From Oncomelania hupensis (lineage: Eukaryota; Mollusca; Gastropoda; Littorinimorpha; Pomatiopsidae), in the NCBI GenBank assembly GCA_036898135.1, contig CM072523.1, positions 46,458,329 through 46,522,328 on the forward strand: a stretch of 64,000 bases of DNA, given 5' to 3'. The notes beneath the pieces are model-generated. The model was not told the origin of the DNA. It made no database searches and saw nothing but the letters and a program-made list of their open reading frames with translations. The first letter of the stretch is position 1, and every line of letters starts with the position of its first letter. Shown in pieces: positions 45,840 to 58,619 of the stretch. Made by a program: the position numbers and the translations under genes.

Positions 45840-46084
45840 ACCACAGAGATTGCAAAAATACACAATGGGGAAGCAGGTTCGTCGGGTGTTTGTTTTCTAT
45901 GAGCGGTCTTCTTATTCTAAGCAGCTGTATATCATTGTTTAATGTCTGATTGCTACAGTGGTCTAGATTCAGGGGTACACAAACATACACACAAAGGCGC
46001 GCGCGCATGCATGAACGTAAACACAGCCACATTCACGCGCACACGCATGCATAAGAAAGATATCTATATATCTATATTATATAT

Positions 46085-46850
46085 CTATATCTATGTATGA
46101 CGGCTTCGCTCAGTTTCAAAGCAGTCCATTCTCGAATGTTGTCTTCCAATCTTTTTTAGGTCTCCCTCTTCTTCTACCTCCTTGCAATGTGCCTTGCAGG
46201 ATGGTCTTTGCAAGGCCTGAAGGTCTGGTGACGTGGCCATTCCATCGGAGTTTCCGTTTCTTCACCACTGTGAGCAGGTCATCGTGTTGTCCAATGTCTG
46301 GTGTGATGGTCTGTCGGACTTCGTCGTTGATGACGTGCTGGGTATAAGAAATGCCCAGAAGTTTCCTGTAGCACCTCATCTCCATGCTTTGTATTCTTCG
46401 TTGTAGATCTGCTGTAAGGGTCCATGTTTCGCAAGCGTATAGGAAGATGGAAATGACAAGGGAGCACAGCAGTCTTACCTTGGAATGTAAACTGATGGTC
46501 CTGTCTTTCCAAACGGGCTTCAACCTTGCCAGGGCAGCAGTTTTCTGCGCGATCCTGGAGAGGACTTCCTGTCGGGACGTATTGTCTGATACAATGGCTC
46601 CTATATATTTGAAGCTATGCACTGTGTTGAGGGATTGGCCTTAGACTTTGATGTCCGTGTTGATTCCATTGGTTTTGTTAGTCATCATTTTGGTCCTCTC
46701 TGCACTTATTTCCATTCCATAGGCTCTGGAGGTAGTGTGAAGCCTCTGTACCAGCTGTTCAATTTCATTTTCCTCTCCAGCCCATCCATCAATGTGATCC
46801 GCAAAACATTAAACAGAAATTGGAGATTGCACTACCCCCTATGCTGACTG
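46085..46850 (-). pseudogene. RTE-type LINE, RT C-terminal fragment
   Basis: The minus strand has FNIFLERILSDSLADHEGT, then HSFKYIGAIVSDNTSRQEVL, ETWTLTADLQRRIQSMEMRC, HVINDEVRQTITPDIGQHDD and GRPKKDWKTTFENGLL. The long C-terminal frame is open for 168 codons. It ends without the usual GGATAG tail, at a run of tatctatat. Confidence 0.9.
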
Positions 46851-46916
46851 TACCTTCGTGATCTGCAAGGGAATCTGACAGGATGCGCTCTAAGAAGATG
46901 TTGAAGAGTGTTTTTG

Positions 46917-47345
46917 ATTTCCATATTTTTATGTTCGTCTTCAGAAATAAAGAACGACGTCGGTATAATATTTCTTTTAAAATATCCAACACCTGCACAA
47001 ATTATATCACACACAGAGCTAAAAGTGCTAAAAGTTAATCTTTACATTGTGAATATGTATATTACGAATGGTTTACACTATTATAGGCTTATATTAAACT
47101 ATGTGATGCATTCATTGCAAGGAAAATAATAGGAAAAATATGCGTTTCTATCCTCTTCTGTGGTACGCAGATTTGAAATTGTGACAGTGAGCCCTAAAGC
47201 CACACAAATGTCTATAGTGTGCCAGACAAACCCTCTACCGTAGCTCAGACACAGATTCGAGTTGGGCAAGACAAAAATGTTCATGTTCACTGTTCACCCT
47301 GGAAGCATGATTGCTCTAGTGGATCAGTGTTAATTTAGGTCCCTA
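46917..47345 (+). repeat. Segment X, copy 2, with the empty site for solo LTR 1
   Basis: This aligns with 24410-24689 and 26007-26155. The uninterrupted word gtgagccctaaagcc at about 47186 shows the state before the LTR landed in copy 1. It joins RTE sequence on its left, as the other copy joins RTE sequence on its right. Confidence 0.85.
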
Positions 47346-47349
47346 CCCA

Positions 47350-47985
47350 TGTTACGTTGAAACGCGCATGATGGTGCGTGTGAAATGCGCACGATATTAT
47401 GTTACGTTGAAACGCGAAGGATAGCATGTCTGAAACGCGCACGATAGATTTAATCGTTTCGATTTGCAAAGTATTCAATAATAGAGTTTATTTACCTTTG
47501 ATTTGAGTTTGCGTTGTTGTTAGAAGAAGCTTTGTGTAGCGTTGGTAATTTTTGTTAGTCGATATTATTGGAGAATACTCTAGATATGCTTGTTTACTAT
47601 CGATCGAAGTTTCGGGATATTTGAGAACATTCTGGGACAGAAAGAATGTTGTATGACGTAAGTCAGTGATGACGAAGTTTCATTGGATTGGTTGTAGTGC
47701 GTCATACTCGATCGTTCCACCGTGTTCTGGAGTAGAGAAAAACTATATATTCGATGCGCTGTTGTTGATAGAGTGTTGATAGTGTTGTTGTAAAAAAGTA
47801 AAAAGGCGATTGTATGCAGTGCTGAATAAAAGTGGAAAACTTCATACGTCGACTCTGTGACTTGTATGCTGATTGAACGGGTTGCGTGGATAAACGAATC
47901 CGAGTTTACACCTATCAGGAGAATTCAAGCATTGGGGCTGAATCAACTACTGATAGAAAAATACCAACATCGAAAGACTGTAACA
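47350..47985 (+). mobile_element. Solo LTR 2 of the TGTTACG family
   Basis: 636 bp from tgttacgttgaaacgcg to gactgtaaca, with near-identical flanks ACCCA (47345-47349) and ACCCC (47986-47990). A TATA-like aaactatatattcg at about 47741 and aataaaag at about 47825 mark promoter and poly(A) signal. It is the best copy for defining the LTR sequence and orientation. Confidence 0.88.
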
Positions 47986-48043
47986 ACCCCTCATACTTGG
48001 GATGGTTATCCCCGTCTGCCGTATGGCCAATGGTGGGTTTGGA

Positions 48044-48260
48044 CGATACACTGAAACGTTCGTTGTGGTAACTTAGTGTCCTTAACGAAGGTTTCTAGTA
48101 CGAGATGGCAGTATCACAGACAGTCTATACACAGTGAGGATGATACACTGAAACGTTCCTTGTGGTAACTTAGTGTCCTTAACGAAGGTTTCTAGTACGA
48201 GTTGGCAGTATCACAGACAGTCTATACACAGTGAGGATGATACACTGAAACGTTCATTGA
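48044..48260 (+). repeat. 97-base tandem repeat, 2.2 copies
   Basis: The unit starts gatacactgaaacgttc and includes gtgtccttaacgaaggtttc and cacagacagtctatacacag. Confidence 0.88.
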
Positions 48261-48299
48261 TGTAACTCAGTGCTGTTGCTGCTGTCACTGCTGTTGCTG

Positions 48300-48441
48300 T
48301 TGCTGTTGCCACTTCCGCCTCTTCGTCTTCTTCTTCGTCTTCTTCTTCGGCTTCTTCTCCTGCTTCTTCTTCTTTCTTCTTTCTGCTTCCTCCTTTCTTC
48401 TTCTTCTTCTTCTTCTTCTTCTTCTTCTTCTTCTTCTTCTT

Positions 48442-48472
<31 letters not shown>

Positions 48473-48845
48473 TTCTTGATACTTCCGTTCCTTCTTCTTC
48501 TGCTTCCTCTTCTTCTTCTCTTTTTCTTCACTCTCTTCTATCTTCTTCTTCCGCTTCTTCCTTCTTCTTCTTCTTCCTCTCCTTTCTTCTTTCTTTCCTT
48601 TCTTCTTTCTTTTCCTCTTCTGCCTTTTTCTTCTTCTTCTTCTTCTTCTTGCTTCTTCCTCTCCTTCCTTCTTCTTCTTTCTTCTTCCTCTCCTTTCTTC
48701 TTCCTCTTCTTTCTTCTTCTTATTCCACTTTGATTCTTTGTCTTCTTCTTGATTCCTCTTCTTGATTCTTCTTCTTGCTTCTTCTTTCTTCTTTTTCTTC
48801 TTCTTCTGCTTCCTCTTCTTCTTCTTCTTCTTCTTCTTCCGCTTT
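48300..48845 (-). repeat. (CTT)n-rich pyrimidine tract, about 545 bp
   Basis: A pure CTT array at 48395-48470 surrounded by CTT/CCT/TGCTTC imperfect repeats. The long Arg/Lys/Glu and Leu/Ser/Phe open frames are spurious. Confidence 0.92.
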
Positions 48846-48849
48846 TAGG

Positions 48850-49400
48850 CCCCAGCCGGATTTTCTGTAAACAAACGAGTTTACCACACAAAATTCCTCG
48901 ATACATAGAGTTTCTCTGAATTACCACACATACCTCTCTTTTCTCTGTGACGGGACCAGACCAACAATATAATTCAAATCTCATATGTGTCGAAAACAGT
49001 TCACACATACGCAAATTGCAAAACTAATTATAACAAATGATTATTACACCTTGACACCAATTAATTTCATTCACAAAAATAAACATAATGCTATACACTG
49101 CAATTTGAAGTTTGAACTTCAAATCAAATAATAATCCGACTTCAATTCGTTAATCAAAAATATACAATGAACCACCATCTTTATCACCTCCCTATTCCAT
49201 CCTTTACACTAATATCAAAATTATTTATAATTAATTTTGTTACATAACAAGCAGAATATAATCATTGTAAAATACTATTACGTTTATAATAAAACATTTC
49301 AATAATAAACAATATATACCTGTAGACACAGCTGCGAGAAGTCCAACACAACTACTCCTTAGAACAGTCAAGAAAAGAATGAATATATTTTTGAATATAT
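48850..49400. other. Unassigned AT-rich sequence
   Basis: I see no gene or recognised repeat between the pyrimidine tract and the Tc1 element. Confidence 0.4.
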
Positions 49401-49401
49401 A

Positions 49402-51012
49402 CTACTCAAAATAATACAAGGGCCACTTGGACATATGGGTCTCTCTTTAAATCAGAAACATGAATTCAATTTATTAGTTCATTATATTTTATTGCAATCA
49501 TTTCTGCATCAATAACAAAAAAGATTTTAGACATCAGTCGCTTAAAATTCGAGTAAATTCAATTTAACTGGACATACCCATCATTTACAAAATCAAAACT
49601 TCAGAAACCAAAAATCTATAGAGTTGATATCGGGTGTGGCCACAGTTTGTATCAATGCAGTCTTGGCATCGTTGTCGCTTGGACCGTATCAGGTTATGGA
49701 GGATGTTTCCTGGGATGGCCAACCACTCTTGCTGGAGAACCTGTGCCAGAACTTCAAGGTTAGCTCCTGGAGGGAGATTTGCCCGTGTCTGTCGACCCAA
49801 GACATCCCACAGATGTTCTATGGGGTTCAAATCGGGTGATCGAGCCGGCCAATCCATCCTTATGACGTGCTGTTGCTGCAGGAAGTCATTGACGATACGC
49901 GCTCGGTGGGGTCTGGCATTATCGTCCTGTAGTATGGCACCTTCCCCAATGGCCCGCAGAGCTGGGAAAACCCTAGGTTGTAGGACGTCATCCCTGTAGC
50001 CAATACCGTTTAAGTTGCCATGAATTTTGGAGCAGGGGTGTTCTGAAGTTTAATGCGAAGCCACCCCACATCATGACAGACCCACCACCAAAGCGGTCAT
50101 GCTCGCGCACCGTCGCATCAGCAAAACGCTCCCGTGGACACCTCCAAACATTCACTCGACGGTCGTTGAAAGACAAGGAGAACCGAGACTCGTTGGTAAA
50201 GAGCACCCTTGACCAATGTTGCCTAGTCCACACCAAATGACGACGAGCCCAGGCCAAACGCGCTGCACGGTGAGCTGGGGTGAGCAAAGGCCATACTGCT
50301 TGTCATCTTGATCGCAGGTTTGCCTCGTGTAAACGGTTGCGAATTGTCTGGTCGCTGATGTTAACATTAAGGGCTGCGTGAAGCTGTCTTCTGATGGTGT
50401 TTGCTGTAGCGGACCTCATCCTCAGAGCTGACAGTTTGATGAAATGGTCTTGTCTTGCAGTGGTAACGCGGGGGCGTCCGGACCTTCTTGGTTCTTGGAC
50501 GCTTCCAGTGTTGTTAAAGCGCTCCCGCAGCCTTTGGACAACGGAGTGGGACACTCCCAGCCGCCTGCCAACTTCTCTCACCCCCACCCCTTCCTGAAGC
50601 CATGCAATAGCTCTGCCTCTATCCGCATCAGTCAATCGTCGCCTTGGGGGCATGGTTAGAAAAACAGCAAAAGCGCTGCCATTTATACCCAGAAAAAAGC
50701 GCCGATTGTTGAACTGAACTCAGAAAATCCAAGCCTTTTGCGTGCAAATCAAGTTTTAATGTTGAAAATTTTGCTTAATTAGCAAGACAACAGTAAATTA
50801 GGTTCATCTTTTTGTAAAAATTGGTTTTTTTTTTCAACTCAGTGCAGAAAGTTAAAAACTCACACATGTGATTTCTTGTCTGAATAAGATTGTCTTGAAT
50901 GTTACTGTACAGGATAAGTTTTGAAATAAGCAATATAAGCGATATTATTGATAGCAGCAAAAATAATTAAACTAAATGAAATATGAGAGTGGCCCTTCAA
51001 TTATTTGAGTAG
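49402..51012 (-). mobile_element. Tc1-type DNA transposon, 1.6 kb, with TA target duplication
   Basis: Inverted ends ctactcaaaataatacaag plus ggccact (49402) and agtggcccttcaattatt plus tgagtag (ending 51012) are each flanked by TA. It contains one transposase gene on the minus strand. Both ends are present, so the element is full length but its gene is mutated. Confidence 0.93.
49585..50653 (-). pseudogene. Tc1 transposase (DD34E), inactivated
   Basis: Starts MPPRRRLTDADRGRAIAWL at 50653. A paired helix-turn-helix DNA-binding region follows (GVREVGRRLGVSHSVVQRL, a GRPR-type hook SGRPRVTT, then ANTIRRQLH). The catalytic core carries FTNESRF, where the usual first Asp is Asn; DDNARPH with the second Asp; and SPDLNPIEHLWD with the Glu exactly 34 residues later. 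One stop at about 50302 and one frameshift near 49990 break the frame. The family cuts and pastes DNA at TA sites. The Asp-to-Asn change alone would be expected to abolish catalysis. Confidence 0.93.
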
Positions 51013-52125
51013 TATATATTGGTGAACTGTCATGTCATCAGCTCAACCAATCAGGATTTAGCTATCAATAAAAAATAGTACAACTAATATCTTCTCACAG
51101 GAAGAGACTACAATACATAAAGTCATCGGACCAAATTACTTTAAACCCGGTCCATGATAGCTGTGAAAAGAAAAAAAAAGTTGAAGGCCACAGAAACTAA
51201 TCGCTTATCTACTTGGGAAAAACAGCTTAGGTGCTTCAAATCTTGGTTGCCGTCGTGCACCGCTGATTCTCACCTGAAAGTTATGCTTGTATATAACTCA
51301 ACCGTTGTCTCTAAACAAAATAAAATTGCAAGCTGTTGAAATATATTTCCAGAAACTTGCACACATTGCTGAAGCGTTTTCAAACGTGTGAACTATCTTG
51401 GCGTGTTTGTTTATTGTAACGAAGCAAACAAAAACATGAATACTAGACCACTATGTGAGCTATCTCCACACAAATAATTATCTAATCGGCTAACCCAGTT
51501 TTTAGATATAGCTCAAAACGTACTTAGAAAATGGTAAAGCACAATGACTTTTGACCTTTGAGATGTGACAACTACCAGTGATCTATACTGCATAGCAGTA
51601 ATTATAGTATCCGCAATATAAAAATAAAGTTCCGTTATCCTTAATTAAGATAAGACAAAAAAATGTGTTTTGAAAACACATACACAGTGAAGTTGGGAGT
51701 GATAGACTGACAGACGGGCGGACTGACCAACAAGCGGACTGACCGACAGACGGACTGACCAACAGACGGACTGACAGAGAGACAGACTGACCAACAGACG
51801 GACTGACAGACTGACCGACAACCAGACTGCTACTGAAGGGTGACCCATAATTCATTTTAGGGCCAGCAGCTTGAGCAGCTCTTAGGCTGGAACAGATTGT
51901 TAGATTTTGAAGGTTCATAGTCTTAGCAACGACCTTTATGGGTGTGAGTGTGTGTGAATGCGTGTGTGTGTGTTTGACTAATACTAGAAGGCCTGCTTGT
52001 CCGCCAAGGCAAGGCCGTTGGATGCTACTCCCCTTTCATTGCAACAATTGGGGCACTAATTATCTGGAAGCAAAGATGCTGTGCTCTATGACCTTGACAT
52101 TATTTTACTGATCGATCTCTGTGTT
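51013..52125. other. Unassigned sequence with a short GACTGACC-type tandem repeat
   Basis: Positions 51705-51830 carry about nine diverged copies of a unit like gacagacggactgaccaa. No gene was recognised elsewhere in this stretch. Confidence 0.5.
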
Positions 52126-52129
52126 TGCG

Positions 52130-52132
52130 TGG

Positions 52133-52166
<34 letters not shown>

Positions 52167-52369
52167 TAGAGAGAGAGAGAGAAACTACCTTACAGTCCAT
52201 AATATTAATATACAAACATGTCCATACTGCTAAATTGGATGTTATAGTTATAATGTCCTGAATGGAATAACATTTCTAATTTCTTCAATCCTTGCTTGCT
52301 GCAAGTTTGTATTGCTGTAAGGAGTTTCTCCTCATTGTTAATAAGTGTAAATAATGCTGGTGTATGTGT

Positions 52370-52408
<39 letters not shown>

Positions 52409-52430
52409 TGTGTGTGTGTGTACGTGCGTA
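52130..52430. repeat. (GA)n and (GT)n microsatellites
   Basis: A GA tract lies at 52131-52185 and a GT tract at 52360-52420. Confidence 0.88.
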
Positions 52431-53160
52431 TGACAGAGAGAGTAGTGCTTGCATGAACTGATAATATTTGAAATACATCCATTTGCTACAGTGTGTTTGC
52501 TGAAAGAAAGAGGAGAGTGTATGAAAGTATTGATGAGATGTTGTGCCTCTGTCGGCAATTAAGGCCTTTACACAATCATGAATAGTGTCTTTGAGGTCTT
52601 TGTTCCTCCAATATGGTTTATGGAGAATAAAATCTTGAAATACGTAGGCCTACACATGTACACCTATACCTGTGCGTTTGTGCATTAGTGTAGCCTACAT
52701 GTTTCTATGTGTGCCACTGCACGTTTCTTGGAAGTTCAGTGTGTCTGACCAGTAAAAAGGTGTTGTGTAACACTTGTTTGAATTGCTTTTGAACCCGGGT
52801 TCAAACGTAGACTAATATTAACACCAAAGATGAAGAAGAAAAACCAACACAATGAAATTCAGCTGATACATGGTGCAGCGCTGATCGTCTCATTATATAC
52901 GAGGGTTGGTTAAGAAGTTTTGAGACTTTTTTTTTTAAAAATAAACAGATAACAGATAACAGAACTTTATTTTGCCAGGTGACAAGCACGAGGAATACAC
53001 TTTGATGTTGGCACACATATTTATACTAAACACAATAACAAAGCCAACCACACCTTCGCGCAACCATCCACTGGCTGACACACTAATACAAGACTAGGAA
53101 TAATACTGACTGGAAATTAGTAGAAACAGAATGATCAAATCAAATAGACACACACATCCA
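52431..53160. other. Unassigned sequence with an isolated mariner terminal repeat
   Basis: Positions 52903-52935 (gagggttggttaagaagttt, then tgagactt) match the inverted repeat of the mariner end at 40450-40483. No transposase was found beside it. The rest shows no gene. Confidence 0.5.
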
Positions 53161-53249
53161 CACACACGTGCGCGCTCTTCTCCGTTATCTCTCGCTCTCT
53201 CAATTCCCTTCTCTTATCTTACACAAGCACTCTACATACATCTATAAAT

Positions 53250-53348
53250 TCTCTCTCTATCACTTCCTCTCTACTCTCTCTCTCTCTGTCTCTCTCTTCC
53301 TCTCTTTCTTTCTCTGTCTTTCTTTCACTCTCTCACTTTCCCCCCTCC

Positions 53349-53392
<44 letters not shown>
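53250..53392 (-). repeat. (CT)n microsatellite
   Basis: A CT-rich region ending in about 20 uninterrupted CT units next to the 3' end of a LINE. Confidence 0.9.
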
Positions 53393-53393
<1 letters not shown>

Positions 53394-53429
53394 GCATAAG
53401 TCACTGAGATAGTCAGGTATCATCGGGTG

Positions 53430-55710
53430 TCAGACAAGGAGTTGAGGTTTGTCACTGCTTGTGGGAAAAAATCTGTTCTTGAAGCGGCAGGTACGGGTCT
53501 TCATAGTTCTGAGCCTTTTGCCAGATGGAAGCAGCTCGAAGAGGTGGTATCCGGGGTGGGAGACATCATCCGCTATCTTTCTGGCTCTGCTCGTCAGGCG
53601 TTGGGTATAGATGGAGGCCAGAGAGGGGAGGTCGGTGTCAATGACCTTGCCGGTAGCGGAGACAATATGGTCTAGTTTTTCTTTTTGTTGCTGGGATGCA
53701 CCCCCATACCACACACAGATGGAAAATGTTAGAACACTTTCTACCACTGAGCGGTAGAACTGGGTGAGGATTTCCTTCCTCAGGCCAAATTTCTTGAGCT
53801 GCCTGAGAAAGTACATCATCTGCTGTGCTCGCTTGATGATGGAGTCGGTATAGAGATCCCAGGTGAGGTCGTAGGAAATGAGTGAGCCCAGAAACTTGAA
53901 TGACTCAACTGTCTCGATGGGCTGGCCGTTGATGAAGAGGGGGTCAATGGGAGTGGCGTTCCGACGGAAGTCGATCACCATCTCTTTGGTCTTTGAGGCG
54001 TTCAACTCGAGACCGTTGTAATTGCACCATGACACCAGCAGGTCGACTTCCTGCCTGTAGGCTGACTCATCTCCATTGGATATGATGCCCTCAACGGTGG
54101 TGTCATCGGCAAACTTTACGAGTTGAACTGACTCGTGATGGGAGGTGCAGTCGTTGGTGTACAGGCAGTATAGAAAAGGAGACAGGACACACCCCTGGGG
54201 TGCGCCTGTGCTCAGGGTCAGGAACTGCGAGATGTTGCTGCCTATCTTCACTGACTGGGGGCGGTTGAGGAGGAAGCTCAGAATCCAGAAAGAGATGGAG
54301 GGGGAGAGGTTGAAGAGCTGAAGCTTGTCGAACAAGGTCTGGGGGACGATGGTGTTAAAAGCAGAAGAGTAGTCTACGAAGACGAGGCGGGCGTAGCGAT
54401 TAGGGGTTTCTAGTTGCTGGAGGATGAAGTGAAGGGCCAGGGCGACGGCATCGTCGACAGACCTGTTGGCTCGATAAGCAAACTGGCACGGGTCCAGTTT
54501 GCCCTTGGGAGCGGACTAGAGGTGCTTGAGTACCAGGCGCTCCAGCACTTTCATCACCAACGAGGTCAGGGCCACAGGGCGGTAGTCATTGAGGGAGCTA
54601 ATTTGGGGTTTCTAGGGAACAGGGACGATGGTAGAGGTCTTGAAACAGCGGGGGACAGTGGACAAGAGGAGGGAGGAGTTGAAAATCTGTGTGAAAACTG
54701 GATCCAGTTGGGAGGAGCAGTGTTTGAGGGTGGGGGCTGATACTCCGTCAGGACCACTTGCCTTTCTACTGTTTTGCTTCTTGAAGAGAGACTCCACCTC
54801 CGACTCTGTGATGGTGAAAGGTGGAGGCTGGTGGGAAGCAGAATCAGGAGGGGAGACTGTGACAGGGATGGTGTTCTGTCTGTCAAATCTGGCATAGAAC
54901 TCGTTCAGCTTATCTGGGAGCTGCTTGTCGTCAGCATCAGCGTGGCGTCCTTTCTTCTTGTAGCCTGTGATGGTTTGCAGCCCTTGCCAAACTCCCTGAT
55001 GTTGTTGGACTGAAAGTGGGCCTCTAGCCTTTTCTTATAACCCCACTTTGCACGTCTGATGGCTTTTTCTAACTCATATTTGGCCCTTTTGTAGCTGATC
55101 ATATCGCCGCTTCTATGAGCTTCTTCCTTTGCTCTCAGGCTTGACTTGAGGCTGTTGTTGAACCATGGCTTGTCATTTGGCCAAGATCTGACTTCTTTTG
55201 TTGGAATGCAGCTTTGTTCACAGAAACTAATGTAGGAAGTTACCACATCAGCTTGCTCATGGATGTCAGCACAGGAGGTGGTCAGTGCCTGCCAGTCCTT
55301 ACAGTCAAGACACGCCTGTAGCTCCTGGATAGAGTCTTGATTCCAGCGCTTGACAGTACGGACCTGTGGTTTGCCTGACGTTAGTTTCTGGCGGTAGGAG
55401 GGGAGGAGGAACACCATCACGTGATCAGATCGGCCGAGTGGGGGACGGGGTATAGAGCGGTAAGCGCCACTAATTGTGCTGTAGCATAGGTCAAGGGTCG
55501 CTTTCTCTATTGTTGCACATTTGATGTGTTGTTTAAACTTGGGCTGTTGTTTTCTCAAGTCAGCATGGTTGAAATCACCCAAAACGATAACGTGACAGTC
55601 AGGGTTTTGGATTTAAGTGCGTGGCCAGCCTGGAGAGGGCGGTTTCAACGGTTCCGCCTGGCAACAAAGCTGTACAAAGAAGATGGAGAATGGGAGCTGA
55701 AGCTGACAAG
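53430..55710 (-). pseudogene. CR1/L2-like LINE, 5'-truncated, most of the ORF retained
   Basis: Read on the minus strand. The endonuclease end (VIVLGDFNHADLRKQQ, PPLGRSDHVMVF) is followed by a linker (NDKPWFNNSLKSSLRAKEE). RT blocks include KASGPDGVSAPTLKHC, ISSLNDYRPVAL-like sequence, STGAPQGCVLSPFLYCLYTN, KFADDTTVEGII (catalytic pair intact), LNASKTKEMVIDFRRNATP and FKFLGSLISYDLTWD. The C-terminal region reaches the stop at about 53430. The last 301 codons are open without interruption; frameshifts lie near 54890 and 55590. It is related to but clearly different from the 7.7-12.3 kb element. Its truncated 5' end abuts the conserved flank of copy C at 55717. Confidence 0.93.
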
Positions 55711-55716
55711 ATTTGT

Positions 55717-56181
55717 TCACAGTTCACCTGGGAATTTGCGGCAGAGGGTGTAACTTACGCAGTCAGTGTTATACATACTCTAGATTAATAGTCTATGCGT
55801 AATTATTGACAAGAAATGTAGCGAACCCCTATAATGCATTGCCAAGGCAGCAAAATCATTTGCTGATAATTAGTAGTGATTCTGGTATTTGAGCACCACG
55901 TTGAAATATCACACAAAACGAAACTTTAAAACAGACACAAAATAATAAAAGGTAAACACATCTTTGATTATATTAGCGATGTTAAACATGGACGGCGAAG
56001 GACATGCCACGTATCCTGACAACAGCTGCAGACAATCCAAGGTGATGAAAACTTTGTGCATCAGCGTGACTTATGTTTTCCCCAACGGCCTCTCGGATGT
56101 CTGAATGAGAGTGAGGCTGACATTACATTAAGATCCTATAGTTCTGGATAGTTTGCTGTCGGCTGCTGCATTGTATACGTC
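55717..56181 (+). promoter_or_regulatory. Conserved 5' flank of copy C
   Basis: This aligns with 40583-41192. It carries the counterpart of the short upstream frame (55988-56104, MDGEGHATYPDNSC) and lacks the (GAT)n expansion of copy B. The left edge of the similarity is where the truncated LINE begins, so that LINE probably inserted immediately upstream and cut the flank. Confidence 0.55.
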
Positions 56182-56240
56182 ATGGATACACTACATCTTC
56201 TTCTGCTGGCCGTTGTCTCTGGAATATTCCTCTCTATTCC
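56182..56240 (+). CDS. Cysteine-rich secreted peptide gene, copy C, exon 1 (signal peptide)
   Basis: Encodes 19 residues plus two bases. The start MDTLHLLLL is followed by AVVSGIFLSI, one codon longer in the hydrophobic core than copy B. A consensus donor GTAAGT follows at 56241. Phase 2 joins exon 2 at 59604 through a Pro codon, exactly as in copy B. A strong hydrophobic stretch straight after the start fits a secretory signal peptide. The splice signals of this copy are cleaner than those of copy B, which makes it the better candidate for an expressed gene. Confidence 0.75.
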
Positions 56241-56321
56241 GTAAGTATTTTTTTCTCTCCCCCCCCCCACCCCAGTTATATTTTCAGATAACGTAATATG
56301 ATTTACCTTTCAGTCTATGTG

Positions 56322-56396
<75 letters not shown>

Positions 56397-56719
56397 GATT
56401 GTGTCAAAGGTTATCTGTGAAATAGTATATGCACATGTCCATTATTGATACTTGAAATGCCCATTGCGATTGCCCTTAATGCTGCAGCTGTGTATGCAAG
56501 ATATTTTAATTGAAGACTTAAAAGGTGTAGTATGGAGTGTGTATGTGTGTGACTGTTTACCAACATAATAGTAATTTCCATATGCACTGTATGTTGTCAT
56601 TTGGATGAATACATTCTGTATTCTGTTTGCAAATACAGTATTCATATTTTTCACTTTGATGATGATGATGATGATGATGATCTTGATCTTGATGATGATG
56701 ATGATGTTGATGATGATGT

Positions 56720-56769
<50 letters not shown>

Positions 56770-56778
56770 CAGTCTTTA

Positions 56779-56852
<74 letters not shown>

Positions 56853-57264
56853 AATGCAGTCTTTATGGAGCTGATACCACGTCAAGTGACATGCAGGAAG
56901 AGAAATTCAAAACACAGCCGTCTGATAATATGTAGACTATAAGAATATGTACATATGTACATATTTACAGTGTCTATTGATGTTTAGAGAGCCTGTTGAA
57001 GTAGATGGGTCTTGAGCAACCTTTTGACACTCGCAAGATTGGTTTCTGTTTTAGCTGAAGTGGCAGTGAATTACAGAGGTATGAGTTTTTAATGGCCATG
57101 TATCCCATAGTCTTTTTACTTCTCAAACGCTTGTCAACCTGGGACGACACTGGCCTGCAGAACGAAGGTTTTGATTTGGTTGATGACGGAGGAGTAGTCC
57201 CCGCAAATATAGTGGAGCAGCACTTGCCAAGCAGTTGTACGTTAGAACATAATCTTGTGGTCAA

Positions 57265-58407
57265 TTCTCTTTAGTTGTCCTCCAACATCTTTTTCTGTCT
57301 CCTTCTTCTTTTGCCGCCTTGTACCGTGCCTTGCAGGATGGTCTTTACAAAGCTTTATGCTCTGATGATGTGGCCATACCATCGGAGTTTCCGTTTCTTC
57401 ACCACTGCGAGCATGCCATCGTGTTGACCAATGGCTGGTGTGATGGTCTGTCGGACTTCGTCGTTGGTGATGTGCTGGGTATAGGAAATGCCCAAAAGCC
57501 TTCTGTATCACCTCGTCTCCATGCTTTGTATTCTTCGTTGTAGTTCGGCTGTGAGGGTCCATAATTGGCAAGCGTATAGGAAGATGGAGATGACAAGGGA
57601 GCGCAGCAACCTTACCTCGGAATGTACATGTGGACTGATGGTGTTGTCTTTCCAAATGGGCTTCAACCTTGTCAGGGAAGTAGTTGTTTGTGCGATCCTG
57701 GAGACGACTTAGAGCATCCTTTACCCTTTGATACAATGGCTTCTAAAATATTTGAAGCTAGGCACTGTGTTGAGGAATTGGCCTTGGACTTTGATGTCCG
57801 TGTTTATGCCATTGGTGTTGTTGGTCATCACTTTGGTATTATCTGCATTTATTTCTATTCCACAGGCCCTGGAGGTGGTTTCAAGCCTCTGTATCAGGCG
57901 TTCAAGTTCTTGTTTCTCTCCAGCCAATCCATCAATGTCATCCGCAAAACGAAGGTTGGAGATTGCTCTATCCCCTGTGCTGACTGTGTCTTTGTGATCT
58001 GCAAGAGCATCTGACATGATGCGTTCCAGGAAGATGTTGAAGAGTGTTGGAGAGAGTAGGCATCCTTGACGCACACCGATTGTTGTTCTGAACCAGTTCC
58101 CGATGGCGCTGTTACGGAGGACTGCACTGGTAGCCTTGTCATTCAGGCTTTTGATGACTTCAATAATGTTAGAAATGGTGTTGTACACTCTCATAGTTGC
58201 CCACAGAGCTGCATGCCAAACTTGGTCAATCGCTTTCTTGAAGTCTACAAACACATGATATAGATGTTGTTGGTGCTGTAGGTATTTCCCGCAGATTATT
58301 CTGAGGTTGAAAATCTGTTCAGTGGTATTTCGCCCTGCCCTGAATCCTGCTTGTTCTTCTCTTTTCCACCGGCAGGCAATGAACACAGACCAAATTTGGT
58401 CTCTCAT
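57265..58407 (-). pseudogene. RTE-type LINE, RT C-terminal half in intron 1 of copy C
   Basis: The minus strand reads EEQAGFRAGRNTTEQIFNLR, VFVDFKKAIDQVWHAALWAT, GVRQGCLLSPTLFNIFLERI and SNLRFADDIDGLAGEKQELE with the catalytic FADD intact. The 228-codon frame is open up to about 57721, where a frameshift leads to the C-terminal blocks. It is the paralogue of 42126-43245 but without the second RTE insertion. Confidence 0.93.
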
Positions 58408-58619
58408 TTTTCTCCTAGAACTTTCCTGGTGTGTTTTGAACGCCTTGCAGTCTCAGCAGCTTCTGCTTTGTGATGCCCCAAAGGCAGCTATTCGTGATGC
58501 AATGATGGAGACAGCAAGAGCATTTAGAGCTTGTTTGTTGAGCAGTGAGCGGAGTTTGCTACGTGTGCGGATGAAAAAGTAGCATGTCCTGACTACTTTG
58601 CTTATGTGGTTACTCCTGG

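Noticed and set aside
48211..49014. Arg/Lys-rich and Leu/Ser-rich open frames up to 158 codons
   Set aside because: Pyrimidine-tract artefacts present on both strands at once.
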